This document shows, one piece after another, positions 25,060 through 37,402 of a DNA stretch of 64,000 bases. The stretch is from NCBI GenBank assembly GCA_037954235.1, contig JBBMOA010000010.1, forward strand, positions 21,462,529 through 21,526,528, read 5' to 3'. Each line of letters begins with the position of its first letter. Positions within the stretch are counted from its first letter, which is position 1. Both the position numbers and the translations under genes were made by a program. The stretch comes from Aulostomus chinensis (taxonomy: Eukaryota; Chordata; Actinopteri; Syngnathiformes; Aulostomidae). Below the pieces are notes generated by a model. That model was not told the DNA's origin. It did no database searches and saw only the letters and a list, made by a program, of their open reading frames with translations.

Positions 25060-25206
25060 GAGCAAAAGCAACACCTAATTCTACTTAAATCACAAATAAG
25101 CTGTGTCCACAGGGCTTATTTGTTGGATCAAGTGTTGCTTTTGCGCGGTTGGAATGAAAACCTGCAGCCACACGTCCCTTTACTGGATCAGTTAGACACC
25201 CCTGCT
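25060..25206. repeat. fragment of a common fish dispersed repeat
   Basis: The segment GAAAACCTGCAGCCACACG followed by TTAGACACCCCTG matches a phrase order seen in many fish genomes (a non-autonomous repeat ending GGACACCCCTG). It abuts the SINE-like tail to its right. The identification is from memory of the phrase only. Confidence 0.4.
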
Positions 25207-25590
<384 letters not shown>

Positions 25591-25934
25591 TGTGTGTGCA
25601 TACATATATATCTTAAACTTGTAGTCAAGAGATTGCAACCTTTCCCATGATGCCAGTTAAGCTCCACATCTTGTGTCACAAAGACATCATCTCTTTGGGC
25701 CTGGATCTAAGCCAGTGTGATAAAGTATCACTGTTACTACCACACCTGTCACATTGTGGGGAAGCCCATTAAAACCTGCAGGAAACCCTGAGATTCCGTC
25801 CCACTGATGTGGTGTGCGGTGTCTTTCTGAGATTCCCTCTGGCTCTGCTTGTCAGTGTCACCTCTATCAGAGAGCATCTCCACCAGGTTTGATTTCCACC
25901 AGGATAAAATTTTCATTTTCAGAACTTTACTGTT

Positions 25935-26590
25935 GCTTTCTGTTTAAAAGGTTATTGACAAATTTCTCGAATGCCCCGAGTGTCAGAAATACCCACCTTC
26001 TTCACACCTGATCATTTCCTCCAATACGCCTTTATGCATTTGGGTTTTGAAACGCCCCCTGCGACATTCCAGGAGCTGATGCATAACATGTTGGCTGGAG
26101 TGGAAAATTGTGAGGCCCATTTAGATGATGTGGTTGCTTGGCTCAACTATTGGAAAATACTGTCCCTCAAGCTTTTATAGTCAGGCCTTTTTTACCCTAA
26201 ACCTTTCTGATGGAGAATTTGGCAAAGCCACAGTGACTTATTTGGGAAAGCAGATGGGACCAGGACAGGTTAGTCCAGTAGAGGCTAAAGTGCAAATGGC
26301 TTTTAATTTTCCCTTTTAGTCCCACGGGGAAGGAAAAAAAGGTCATCTTTCTTAGTGTGGTTACATCTGTGGATCTTGTAAGAAATAAAAAATAAAATCT
26401 TTACTGTCATGGCCTCCTCACAAGTTTGGTTAATTAGATGAAACGCTGTCTGGTCTCCTGCTTGCGAGACTTCCTGTGAGTCAGCATTGTTATGCAGCCT
26501 GCCCAACTTTTTGATCCTCTTTAAGCTTGAAGTAGATGCCAGTGTTCTATCAGGAAGACTCAGGATCTTAACTTGTCACCTGGCTGAGCC
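25935..26590 (+). pseudogene. Ty3/gypsy-type retrotransposon pol remnant (RT to RNase H start)
   Basis: The frame from about 25976 reads SEIPTFFTPDHFLQY, then PPATFQELM, then CEAHLDDVVAW. These are the palm motifs of Ty3/gypsy reverse transcriptase, with the catalytic tetrad as HLDD instead of the usual Y/F-x-DD. After shifts, GKATVTYLGKQMGPGQV and PVEAKVQ follow (26221-26295). LFKLEVDASV (about 26520-26550) marks the start of the RNase H domain. A shifted frame upstream of 25976 may supply the preceding RT strand. Several frameshifts and stops make it dead. No LTRs or gag were found nearby, so it is an isolated fragment. Confidence 0.75.
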
Positions 26591-26599
26591 TGCCATGGC

Positions 26600-28000
26600 G
26601 CCCTTACTACAATCCAGTAGCGAGCACACTTTTCATAATTGTCTCACCTTCCTCACCTCTCCGTCGTTATAGTACGCCGACTCAGACGACCCTCTCTCTG
26701 CCCCAGCTCTACCTTCTGGTCTCCTTGTGTTGCTTTGGCCCTGTCCCCTTTCCTCCCACCTTGCCACCTTTCATCAGTCTCTATCTCCCATTGGGCTTGT
26801 GCCAAAGCCTGCGATGCCCTATAGAGAAAGTTATGGGTAAAGACACATAAAATGGTTTTTTTTTTTTTACATTTTTATCTGGAGAATCCAGCTGTTGTGT
26901 AGATAATTCAACAATGATAATCAGCAACTGCTATGAGGCCTGTTGCTGAATCCTGGAGTAGAACTCTCACTCGAAGATAAATTTAGTACTGCTGCTTTAA
27001 CCATTCGTACAAATGGTGGCTTTTTCTGCGCTTCCCATTGTAAACACAAGAGCTTACATCAACATGTTAAAAGGTGTGATGCCATTGTCTGTGCAAGTCT
27101 TGTTTGAACACTAGCACTGAGCACAGCAGGCAAGCATATGAGGCCGGAAATCTGAGAACCGTAAGCATGCAGTGAGTATGGGAATGCTCCAAGAAATCTT
27201 ATTTGTGCTTTTCATGCCCTAAGCCTCTTGTTTCTAATCTATCCCGCTTGATGTGTAGGTGTGTACGGGTGTGAAATATGCTTTCCCTCCATGGCAAGGA
27301 TTCCACATTGTTTTTGCCAACAGGAAGGAGAAAATGTTAGCAAGATCTGGCATGAGTTTTCTCAACGGCAAGAACCCACAAAGCAACAGTGGAGAATAAA
27401 GAGACGACGCTGTGAGCATTCAGCGGCTTTGTCGGCACCATGGCATCATCATTTTGTGGTTATGAACAATTATGTCAGGCACAATTGAGACATGGAAAAC
27501 ATGTCATGACCCCAGATGATCGTGCAGTGGAGACATGTTGCTATGCTACATTTCAACACATAAAAATGCCAATTGCTGTCAATTCTCATTGTTCAACTGA
27601 TATATATAACAACCTCTATTCAGCATTGTCCAGTGGAATAAGTAGATTTAACTTTCAGCTGCATTGAAATGATGAAACTATAATGAAACAGTGGGACAGC
27701 GAAGGTGATTCACTCAATTTTGTAATCTTCTTCCTCAGATTAAACTGTTGCAGACACATTTAATGACAACGAGTGTAATTTTTCAATACCTTCCTATTTT
27801 TTTTTCTGTGTTCAAAGGAGAGAAACATCCTGCGTCCACGTCAGATTCCCGGCATCTTGTTCTTAACCCACAGAATTGTTCACATCTGTGTTTTTATAAT
27901 GATGAATCCCATTGTCCTTGTAAAATGAAAGCTGGCGTGACAGTTGTTCCTCATTAGCATGGGTAAAGGCAATGCAAATTCCCATAAAAGGGCATTGGAC
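26600..28000. other. non-coding, nothing recognised
   Basis: Pyrimidine-rich 26630-26780 may be more retroelement debris. The rest shows no family resemblance. Confidence 0.35.
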
Positions 28001-28002
28001 TG

Positions 28003-28050
28003 CAGGGCACACACATGCAGGGCACACACACACGCAGGGCACACACATAC

Positions 28051-28146
<96 letters not shown>
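28003..28146. repeat. GGGCACACACA minisatellite leading into (CA)n
   Basis: Three GCAGGGCACACACA-type units precede a CA tract of about 47 units (28053-28146). Confidence 0.95.
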
Positions 28147-28148
<2 letters not shown>

Positions 28149-30706
28149 GCAGGTTCAGAAAAGAGAAGTTGAGGGAGAAGTCAAGAATCTAAAGATTTTG
28201 GAGCATTGAGTCCAAAGGTAATGCTGCCTTCACATGATAAGAGATTTGCTCCTCCCTCACCGTGAGGTCTGGTGGTGATGAGGACATGCGGAGGGATACA
28301 TCATCAAACACTGAGGGGGTATTCTGAAACAGCAGTCATCCCCTGCTGACTTGTTCTGGTGAGGTCACGTATAGCTCTCACTGGTTGCGGCATTACTGGC
28401 CACAGAGGTCAAAGTGTAAATAATTTCAACTTTGAGGTTGTTGTTTTTTTTTTGTCCTGGTGATCGTTAGTTCGGAAGTGAACGGCATACAGGCTGTCTG
28501 TCAAGTAGCGTCCTCATTGGATGTAAAGAGGCATTTGATACCTCAGTTTAGTCAGTGTTACCAGAAAAATATTGCTTATGACCGGGCATTTTCCCATTTT
28601 TACATGAAACAACAAACTAGCAATTTATATGCAAGGTAAAAAAGACAGGTGTGTTGGGTGAATAGTTGTAAAATAAACACATATGAATATTTAGTATAAT
28701 AAATCTTTGCAAAAACTTCTTTTATTTATCGTTGAACAGTTATATAGATATTCTTTATTATTCACTCACAAATAAAAATGCAAAGAAAGGGACATTTGGG
28801 TAGAAGGGCTGATATGACGAATAACAAACAGAAAAAAAAAGTTTTTGTTTTCATTCCAAAGAAGGGATAAAAATAGCAGAAAGCTAAGTACATGTGCTTA
28901 TGACTCAACTAATCATAAATTCTGATGTAATGACAGAAATGTATAGATTACAGTCAATGTAACAGCCCCTCATAATACCTCAGATATTTATTTTGTGTCT
29001 ATTATACTAAAATATATGATTTCCCTCCACAACTTGAGCGAGATCTATAAATGCAAAATTATGCTGTGAAGTGCTAACAGAGGAATTCCATTTACCTTTC
29101 TCACCGTCTTTCACTGTAATAAACCTCAGTGTTCAACGCCACAACAAATGACATTCACGGGTCTATATTAGATAACGTTAAATGAAATCCATACATCAAA
29201 ATAAGTCTTTGCTGCAGCTGCCAGGCACCCGAGAAGAAAAGTCTAATATTGTTGGTGGGAAATTAATGCTCCTTTGTGTAAATCTCCAGGGTATTATTGA
29301 ATGTTTGCTGGATTTCTAATCCTTTCATTTCTCTAGACAGTATGTATGTAAAGCAATAGAACATTGAAGATCAACTGCTGATGCCTCCCGCGATGACAGC
29401 GTGTGGTCATCTCAAATCTGTTGACCAATTTTAATACTATTTAAACCCCCAAAGCTAGAGCTTTCCTTTATTTCCCCTCTTATTTTTCTTGTAAATCCCA
29501 CAGCAGCGAGTGTTTCCATTAACTGCATTGAATACTGTTTAAATGCCCTTGAGCAAAAAAAAAAAAGAAAGCCTGCCTACTCATTTATTGAGTGAGCATA
29601 CGCTAAATAGATAGCACTGTATGCAAAGCATAAAAAAGGAAAGAGTGGGTGGTCCGTGTTTGAGCATAATTATAGAATTCCCTGTTGTGAAGGTGTGGAA
29701 CCACAGTGGATATTTGGTGTGAATCTTTCTCACACTCACAGAGAGCTGAGCTCTAATGATGGAGGTAGAATTCACATTGCACCAAGAAACAGGAGTTTGA
29801 AAAACAATGGAGGTGGTGTTATTGATTATTTTTCTATTTGTAATGCAATTAGAATTCTGAATTTTTTTGACACTTAACCTTGCCGCTGGATCTGCTTGAG
29901 AACTTCCACTTGCACGAATCACTATTTTTTGGAATCAGTAACTAAAATCAATGAATAATTCTGTTAAATGGTTGACAAAAACACCGATCTTGCATGGTTT
30001 TGACATCTTTACAGCAACCCACTAGCAAAAGCACATTCAAGTGTAAATAAACCGTGTTATTTCCTGTTACCACCAGGTGGTGCTGTGACTAATCCGAGCC
30101 AAAATTTAAAGGGTTCTTCTTTGACCCATACTGCACCCCTCCACTACAAATCAGCCTCAAAGTTCCAGATATTTCTTCTGACAATCAGATGATCATGACT
30201 TCCCTGGTGGAGGTGATAATAACCTTTGAAAAGTTTAATTTTGTTAATTGGGCTAAATAGGAATTTCCCAAACAGTCTGTCAAACATTAAATGATTCAGA
30301 CTTCATCTGCTGCCTCGTGAATCTATCAGTAGAGAATGCAGCATCTTAGGCGCTTGTCTGTATGTGTGCTATTAAAAACATACGTAAGACCCGATGCATA
30401 TCTTGAGGCTAGATCATGTTTTGTTTTGTTTAGTTTTTTCCAAGTCCTTTATATCATTACAGTCATCATTTGTATTGTTTTATGCAGTGAGAGCTGGAGC
30501 CCAAGATACCTTAATAACAGCAGCCATTAAAGCAGACCTATAGAGGTACTGCTGATAATGGAGACCTCTTGTAAGAAACTGCTGCATGCCTCTGCTACTG
30601 TGTCAGAAGGAGGAGTTTGCCACTCTGTTCTAACTGCATTGTTTTAATGAGAAAGTGATGCTATTTGAGGAACACATGAGATCCAGTTTGTTGTTACAGC
30701 TGTGAC

Positions 30707-30707
<1 letters not shown>
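28147..30707. other. non-coding, one CTCF-like motif
   Basis: No coding sequence was supported. CACCAGGTGGTGCTG near 30071-30085 resembles a CTCF core or a fish repeat phrase. Otherwise AT-rich. Confidence 0.4.
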
Positions 30708-30745
<38 letters not shown>

Positions 30746-30766
30746 TCTCTCTCTCTCTCTCTCACT
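30708..30766. repeat. (CT)n microsatellite
   Basis: A CT tract interrupted by two CA dinucleotides. Confidence 0.95.
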
Positions 30767-32107
30767 CAACAAAAAAAAACTGGATCAGAAGACAGAGCAA
30801 AGCCTGAATTTTCATTTAAAATACATTATTTTGGAAATGCATCATTCTTTTCTTTGCTGTCATTTTCAGACAAAAGCTGAGGGAAAAAAAAGGCTTTCTG
30901 AAGAAGGGCTTCTCAAAATGAATTTGATATGTATATTTATTCTGTTTTTGTTGTAGGGGGGGGGATGAAATTTCCTCAGCGGCGGGGAAAGTGTTCAACC
31001 ACTCATTCCTAATTTTATTCTTTGTTAAAGGCACAAAACAACATGCGTTGAGCTTTAAATCAAATCTTTCTTCGCGATCCTCAGCCGCCAGAACATTGAG
31101 CAAGTGTCTACAGAAGTACAGCATGAACTCTCAAGCCACGGCATGATGATGCGCATGAACTGTGAGCTTTTGCTTTACATTGCAAACTCACCACCTCTAC
31201 TGTTAGTGAGAATTAAACAGTGTGTCTTAAACAGTACAGTGCGTGGCCCAGCTTCAGCCAGTTGAGCACGTAAACCCATTTGTAGCTGGTATGGATTACA
31301 AATGATATTTTGGCTGAATCCATGCTGAGACACAGAGCTCTCCTGTCTGTTTTCATCAGCGGTGTCGACATGACAGGCAAAAGGAAATTTGGCAGGCCGA
31401 CTCACGCAGGAGCTGAGAGGGGGCTGGTTGCAAGGTTAATTTGGCGATGGGAATAATTGGCCACTGGGCTCAATTTGTCTGATGGGAGGGACTGGAAACC
31501 AATCTTACTGTCTGTTTGGATACATTCCATGCGCTTCCTCAATGGAAGCATCTTTATCTGATGCTCCCTTCTTGAGCAGCCTCCTCCTCTCTGATTGCAC
31601 TTGCTAAAGACCCAAGTGTTGGCACTTGATATCTGACACAGATCTGTAAACAAGTCTGGAATTCTGTTTGTAGTATTTCTGTTAAGGCAACACCTCAGTC
31701 AGAGCGGTGCTCCACTCAAAACTCGAATTTTTTTTTCAATTTTATTTTGGCATTGGAATAGAAAAAGAACTGTTTGTATCCACAAAATATGTAGAATATT
31801 AGAACATATTGGAAATATTGAAAAGAAAATATTGAATAGACATTACCATCCTGTTCCCCTGTCTTGTTTTTCTGCTCTTTAACCCTCCGACAAACACATC
31901 CTGCCTCTTCCAAATTATCTGCGTACAAATATGCAGCTCGGGTCATTTCTGTTAATTACTATTGGGCAGGAATGTGCTACTACAGTAGCATGTGTATAAA
32001 AAATGATTACAATTTTTGAGCTTTAGGTAAAATATGCCTCTACATACCATTATAAAAGATGAATTATGGTACCATGGAGATGACCCCTGCCTCCAAACTG
32101 AGTTCTT

Positions 32108-32184
<77 letters not shown>

Positions 32185-33490
32185 AAAGAACGTGCTTGTT
32201 AGGAACAGACTGTATAGCAACCAGAAAGGAAAAAAAAAAATTCCATGAGTCATAGCATAGTTACAATATATACTTAGGTATCATTGATTTGTGTAGAAGA
32301 GTTGAGAATTGAACGTGGACTTTTCAGGTAAACACACAAAAACAAAAGCTTATTGGTTTACAAAATTAATGTAAATACTCTAAATATAGCCAGGCTTATT
32401 AAAATTACTGCCAATGTAACACAAGATATGAAAATAGAAATACAGCCCTCTAACCTCACTATTTGATTCTTCACCTAAGCTTGATTTTCCAGACTGGGTG
32501 TATGAAATATTTCTGATCCCTCATTTGGAACGGTGGCCTATGAGGGCGTCTCTTCCCTGAGTGCGTCAAGAGAAATTGTGAGGTTTTTTTTTTTGCCTAC
32601 CCAACTTCTCACTCTTGACTGTTTGCTAAGCGCAGCCTTTTCTCCAGGGCATGATTTGCCTTCCTGTCTACTGATTGTTATTTGTATCTACAAAGAAGCA
32701 GATCAACAGAATCAGCATCCGAAATTGATTTTCTCTCTGAATACATGTAAATGAACTTTCGCCTGATTTTCAACTCAAAGGCAAATGATGCAAATTTAAG
32801 AGCATTTTGGCCTTGGTTTAGACTGTAACTCCAGTCAGACAGACAGTCTAATGAGACGACATGTGCCAGACTGTAGTTATCAGAGAAAAATGGAAATAAT
32901 ATGCACAATGATTATTCATGGTGTTAAATTTTCTAAGGTGTTTATGATTCATTTAATCACCGTTGGCATTTTCATACACTTTTAGTAATGGATTGTTATT
33001 GGCGACTGCGTTTAGATCTAATTTTATAATGATAAATGCTTTTACAAGTAAAAAGTACAGTATGCACAGTCTGTGTAATTGAGTAGTTGGTCTCTACAGG
33101 ATAGGTTTTGCTGCAATATGATGTGAGAGTTCTAACAAGAGCAATATTAAAGGCAAATTAATTGCAAAAAATCCCATTTAATAATAATTATTAGAAGCAC
33201 GTGAATGAAGGATTAATGAACTATCTAAGGGTGTTGGTCAATGGAAGTGTCCTCACACTGGCTCTTCTTTCAATAGGAATCAGTATTGATGTATTAAAAT
33301 GTAACGTTTGAGGAAGTGTGTCTATTGTTCAACCTCCCGTGGGCCTCTTTTTAAACCAGATTAAAAGTGATATAAGTAAAGGTGATTGTCATTACTACCA
33401 CTACGACTACACACACAAACACATTACATGTTTTTGAGCAACAATGACAATCATTTTTCTTCATTGTTCCATGTCACAAACACATCAGAA
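30767..33490. other. non-coding with one AT microsatellite
   Basis: Apart from the AT tract at 32111-32179, nothing could be supported. Confidence 0.45.
32111..32179. repeat. (AT)n microsatellite
   Basis: A pure AT tract of about 35 units. Confidence 0.97.
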
Positions 33491-33492
33491 AA

Positions 33493-33708
33493 CATCCATT
33501 CATTTTCTTAAGCTTGTTCCTGTTAAGGGTCACGGGGGGGCTGGAGCCTATTCCAGTGGCTACGGGCATGAGGCGGGGTTCACCCTGGAGTCACACCTAC
33601 AGTCAATTTAGAGTATCAATCAGCCTCGTCCTCTCTTGATGTCTTTGGACTGTGGGAGGAAGCTGAAGTACCAGAGAGAACATGGAGACTCCACACAGAA
33701 AGATCCCG
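33493..33708 (-). mobile_element. SINE-like repeat, 5'-truncated and internally deleted
   Basis: Same family as the 6.55-kb copy. Tail phrase CCATTCATTTTCTTAAGC at the left, then the body with GGGGGGCTGGAGCCTATTCC and CTTGATGTCTTTGGACTGTG, up to CACACAGAAAGATCCCGCGC. The segment with the tRNA-like head is missing and about 60 bp in the middle are lost. A hAT element inserted about 90 bp to its right. Confidence 0.7.
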
Positions 33709-34113
33709 CGCCCGAGCATCAGATAACAGTTTAAACATATTGCGAGATAAGAGGCAGCATGGAGGGCAGTGACAGAGTTCCCGGGTTACAATGACAAGGG
33801 ATGGGAATCTTGTTGAGAACCGGTGTTTGATTGACAATTTTGCAAACGATTCCTTTATCGATTCCAGTGACGCGCAACGTCATTCACCAGTGCAGCCAGT
33901 GTAGCTGAGTAGATAACCAATTAAAAAGAAAAAATTGTTTCACATTATATTATTTTGGTGAACCTTCTCAAAACCTGTCTTGCAAGAGTAACTCTTTCAA
34001 TGTGCCTTTAACCTGTCATGTGAAAGATTTTTGGTTATAGATTATTTAGTTCCGCATCACTTGTTGTAGCAGGGGGGACAGGTGTTAATGAGACGCAGCT
34101 ACGTGTTCCCGTC

Positions 34114-34410
34114 AAAAGCAGCCAGGCTATTGAGCTGGTAAGACGCATAGTTATGGGCTCTCTCATTGTTTTAAGCTAGCGTGGGTAAAAAGTGGCTAAA
34201 CATGTCTAAAACTGCATGAAACTGTAACAAAAGTTCAATGTGAGCTTTCATATACGTTGTATAGTTAGTTTCGGTAGGTCAAAAGACGGCAAACTGTTTT
34301 GAAATTGTCGGAGATTTTGCCTCATTTGCATATTGTTCCACTCGCTACAGGAGAGAGAGACTGCTCCGTTGTCGTCTGTGTTTGACGTGTGCTCCTCTGT
34401 TTATCTACAG
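34114..34410 (+). other. two leader exons with a 213-bp GT-AG intron inside the hAT element
   Basis: The segment ending GCTATTGAGCTG at 34137 is followed by GTAAGA. The intron ends CTCGCTACAG at 34350, and the second exon runs GAGAGAGAGACTGC to TTTATCTACAG at 34410, followed by donor-like GTGCGT. The exons are defined by comparison with the intronless copy at 34725-34806, which joins exactly at 34137/34351. They are probably untranslated or near the start of the transposase transcript. Confidence 0.7.
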
Positions 34411-34724
34411 GTGCGTTACACTGTTAATGTAAAGGTTCATGCATTTTAATACACTAAAAGAGATTGACTGCACTTAGTAAGGATGTAAAAATGCCGCTTG
34501 ATCATTGTTTTGTGGCAAAACGTTTACATGTGAATTTATGGGGAAATTGTAAATGAAGTGATCTAAATTGATGTTTTTATTTTTTATATTGATGCAATTC
34601 CAGTCTGATACAGAGGTGTTAAAATATTTTGTTTTTATTTCATTTTTGGGCACTTACATTAAGATGATATTGTTAAATTCATAATTATTTTGTGTAAAAG
34701 TATTCTTTTTATAAAAAAAAAAAA

Positions 34725-34806
34725 GCAGCCAGGCTATTGAGCTGGAGAGAGAGACTGCTCCGTTGTCGTCTGTGTGTGACGTGTGCTCCCCTCTGTTTAT
34801 CTACAG
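34725..34806 (+). repeat. spliced copy of the two hAT leader exons
   Basis: GCAGCCAGGCTATTGAGCTG runs directly into GAGAGAGAGACTGCTCCG and on to TTTATCTACAG. The intron present at 34138-34350 is removed without a scar. One substitution and two inserted bases separate the copies. A run of twelve A (34713-34724) lies immediately before it. Sequence then continues into the BED-encoding segment. Confidence 0.75.
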
Positions 34807-35152
34807 AAATAAATGTACAGACTCTGACTACGGTCTGGGTCCTTGAATTCATCTGTACTAGCAATCATCTTAAGTCTGCTACACCAGCAGGAAACATTGC
34901 GCCGAAGCGGCACAAACCCTCGTTAAGTTAAAGTTAAGTTACATTTCACGAGAAAGGATGACTACAGGGCAACTTGTAATACTTGTAAAGTGGATATTTC
35001 ATCAAAAGCAGAAAATACTAGCAATATGCAGAAACATTTGCACACACAGCATACGATAACTTGGAATGAATGTCGTGTTTTCAGTCTGCTCCAGTGTGAA
35101 TCTCAACCCAGCAGCAATGTTCACACGCCCTCCGCTGTTGATACTGCAGGTA
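34807..35152 (+). pseudogene. BED-type zinc-finger N-terminus of a hAT transposase (ZBED-like)
   Basis: One frame gives ATPAGNIAPKRHKPSLS and then stops. The next frame gives FTRKDDYRATCNTCKVDISS, then NTSNMQKHLHTQH, a BED finger with C-x2-C and H-x4-H ligands, which binds DNA at transposon ends. A small GTTAA-repeat disturbance at 34925-34945 separates the two frames. The segment ends at GCAG|GTAACT, a plausible donor at 35153, consistent with a transposase gene whose later exons have been deleted. A complete catalytic domain is not present in the element, so this copy cannot move by itself. It resembles ZBED1/hAT proteins in general; closer placement would need an alignment. Confidence 0.7.
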
Positions 35153-37369
35153 ACTAACCTACTAACACTGCCCATCACTTTAGCGCCACCTCACTATTGG
35201 GGTTGTAAGGTCAAGCTACTTCTAAATTAAGCAAAGTTTATTTTAATTGGCCTGTTTTGTCTCTTTTTTCCAAATGAGACTAGATAAGTGAATCAGTAAA
35301 GAACCGTATCATTGAGCAGAATCGAAAATGGAATCGGAATCGTAAAAATCGTATCAATTCCCATCCCTAACAATGACCTGTCAAGAGCACGTCTTGAACG
35401 TAGCTTCAGTTTACTGTCAAGATGATGAAAGTGGCTAAAGTTACCTCTGTGTAGCACTGGGCAAGAAGTGGGACACAAATTTTAGTCCCACAATCATTTG
35501 GGTTTTGTCTTTGGTTATCAGCTCCAATCAGAGCCGCAGATGATAAACATCTCTGTCTACTGCTGTGCGATTTGTCCCGGGATTGAATGCCGATCAACCC
35601 TTTCCCATTTCAGAGAAAAGCCAGATGTTGGGTTTTTTTAAGCCAGTGGAAAAGGGGCTTTATACTCTGCAGCCACATATTTAGTGAAGGCAACACTCCA
35701 ATGTATCCAGGGTTTATGCAGTAATGCTCTTCCACTCTCTTTTTTCTTCTTTTCTGTACGCTTCTTTGAAAATGTGGTGAAAGTGCACCTCCTGCATCTC
35801 TAAACTTTGAATGAACTGTCACTGCATTGCTGACTAATGTGACTTTGGTTTCAGGGCTTAGAGCCAGTTACTTTGCAGCTTTTTAAACTGGGTGTGTTTG
35901 TTTTTTGTTTTTTGTCTTGTTGCATATGCTCTTCCTGTCCATAAAGTGTCCGCAGAATGAGCAGGTTCAGAGATGTTCATAGCAGCAGAGAAACACCTGC
36001 TAACACTCGCTCAAATACGCTCAAAATGACTAAACAAAAGGCACTTGAGCAAAAACGATCATCTCTTTGGTTGTTGATGACTACGGATCACATTTGGCTG
36101 GAATAGTTGACTAACAAGAACCACGAGTGACTTCTTTTGGTGCAGCCAGGTCGTCTTTTTTTTTTGTTTGTTGCTACTTTGATAAATCCGCACTTGTCTC
36201 CAAAACCACACATAATTTTTTTTTCTTCTTTTCGATCGCTAACTCACATTTATTTCCCTCTCCAACAAGTACACTTTTCTTTAGCACAATGATCTCTTCT
36301 TTTTTCTACGCCTCTGTCTGTAAACCCAACCTGTTGAGACAGACGGTCGCCCACCCAGAGGCTGGTAAACAAAAGACTTCACCTTTGTTGCCAAGTGCTT
36401 GTTAGCAGAGGAAAGTTTGGTCTCTCTCAATGATACTGCAAGGTCCAGACCTCTTCTACCACCAGATAGCCTTGGTTATGGTTTGAGTGTCATGCAGAAA
36501 AGCTGAGCCCAGGGCACTGAACTTTACTTTACTTTAACTTTTAATTTATCAAAACTTTTAAAAGACATATAAAAATAAGTTTGAAATGTAAAAAAAACCA
36601 ACCCAAAGCTTTAGACCAGTAAACAGTATACAGTTCTGTTTTTAGCATCATGAAAAGATTTTTATTAATTATTCGCTATCCCACCAGGTCCTACCAGCTT
36701 ATCCCAGTGTGTGTTGCCCAGTTGTTTGCTCCAAACTGGTTGAGGAAACAAAGGTACATGTCAGTGGAAATAATCAATAGCAGTTAGACTTGGAGTCACC
36801 CTCTTCTGGGTTTGATGAAAAGCAAAGGGTAACTTTTAGTTATCACTGGACTGCAAGGTATCGCACTCGTTAAAATTAATTCCAGTCGGATATACAGTAC
36901 ATAGTGCGGGGAGCTGCATCAATTTCATTCACAGTTAAATTCCTAAGGCACTTGCACTAAGGTACATCTGGGGATTTATTTACTCTTCTTCCATAATACA
37001 GCTGACATAAGGAATCAAATTAGAAAAATTAATTTAAGATGAAGTTGAAGATGAAAGTCAAGTATGCTTTTTTTTTTTTTTTTTTTTTGACTCCAGGTCC
37101 CATTTTAGTGATTACACAGTGCCGCTGATTGGGCTCAGCAAATCAACTTTTACACAAACCTCAGCAGTACAATTTACACGAGTTTTGCTGAGGGGGGCCA
37201 GGCTGGGAACGAGGTGTAGAGATTGAAAGTGTTAGAACTGGTGGGAAAGCCTTTTCAACCCCCCCTTTTTTTTCTAGCTCTCTCTCAGAAAAAATATGAT
37301 GACACGTCTTCATCTTCAGTCTCTTTGAACACACGCTCAGGTGTTAATACAATACCTTTTACTCACTCA

Positions 37370-37402
37370 CCCCCCCCCCCCCCACACACACACACACACA
37401 CA
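37370..37402. repeat. (C)14(CA)n run
   Basis: A C homopolymer merging into a CA repeat. Confidence 0.9.

Larger units (their letters stand above)
33796..35379 (+). mobile_element. hAT-family DNA transposon with BED exon, 8-bp target duplication
   Basis: The termini AAGGGATGGGAAT and ATTCCCATCCCTA are inverted repeats. They are flanked by an identical 8-bp direct repeat ACAATGAC (33788-33795 and 35380-35387), the hallmark of hAT insertion. Inside, + strand exon-like segments lead to a BED zinc-finger coding stretch at about 34943-35152. The RNase-H-like catalytic part and the C-terminal hAT dimerisation domain are absent, so the element is an internal-deletion derivative of 1,584 bp. It contains an unusual intron-bearing versus spliced self-duplication at 34111-34806. 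Confidence 0.88.

Noticed and set aside
28015..28209. Regular CA-rich direct repeats considered as a CRISPR-like array
   Set aside because: A minisatellite merging into (CA)n with no unique spacers. The genome is vertebrate.
35509..35520. TCTTTGGTTATC, identical to the first 12 bases of miR-9
   Set aside because: The match stops there and no complementary arm lies nearby to make a precursor hairpin.
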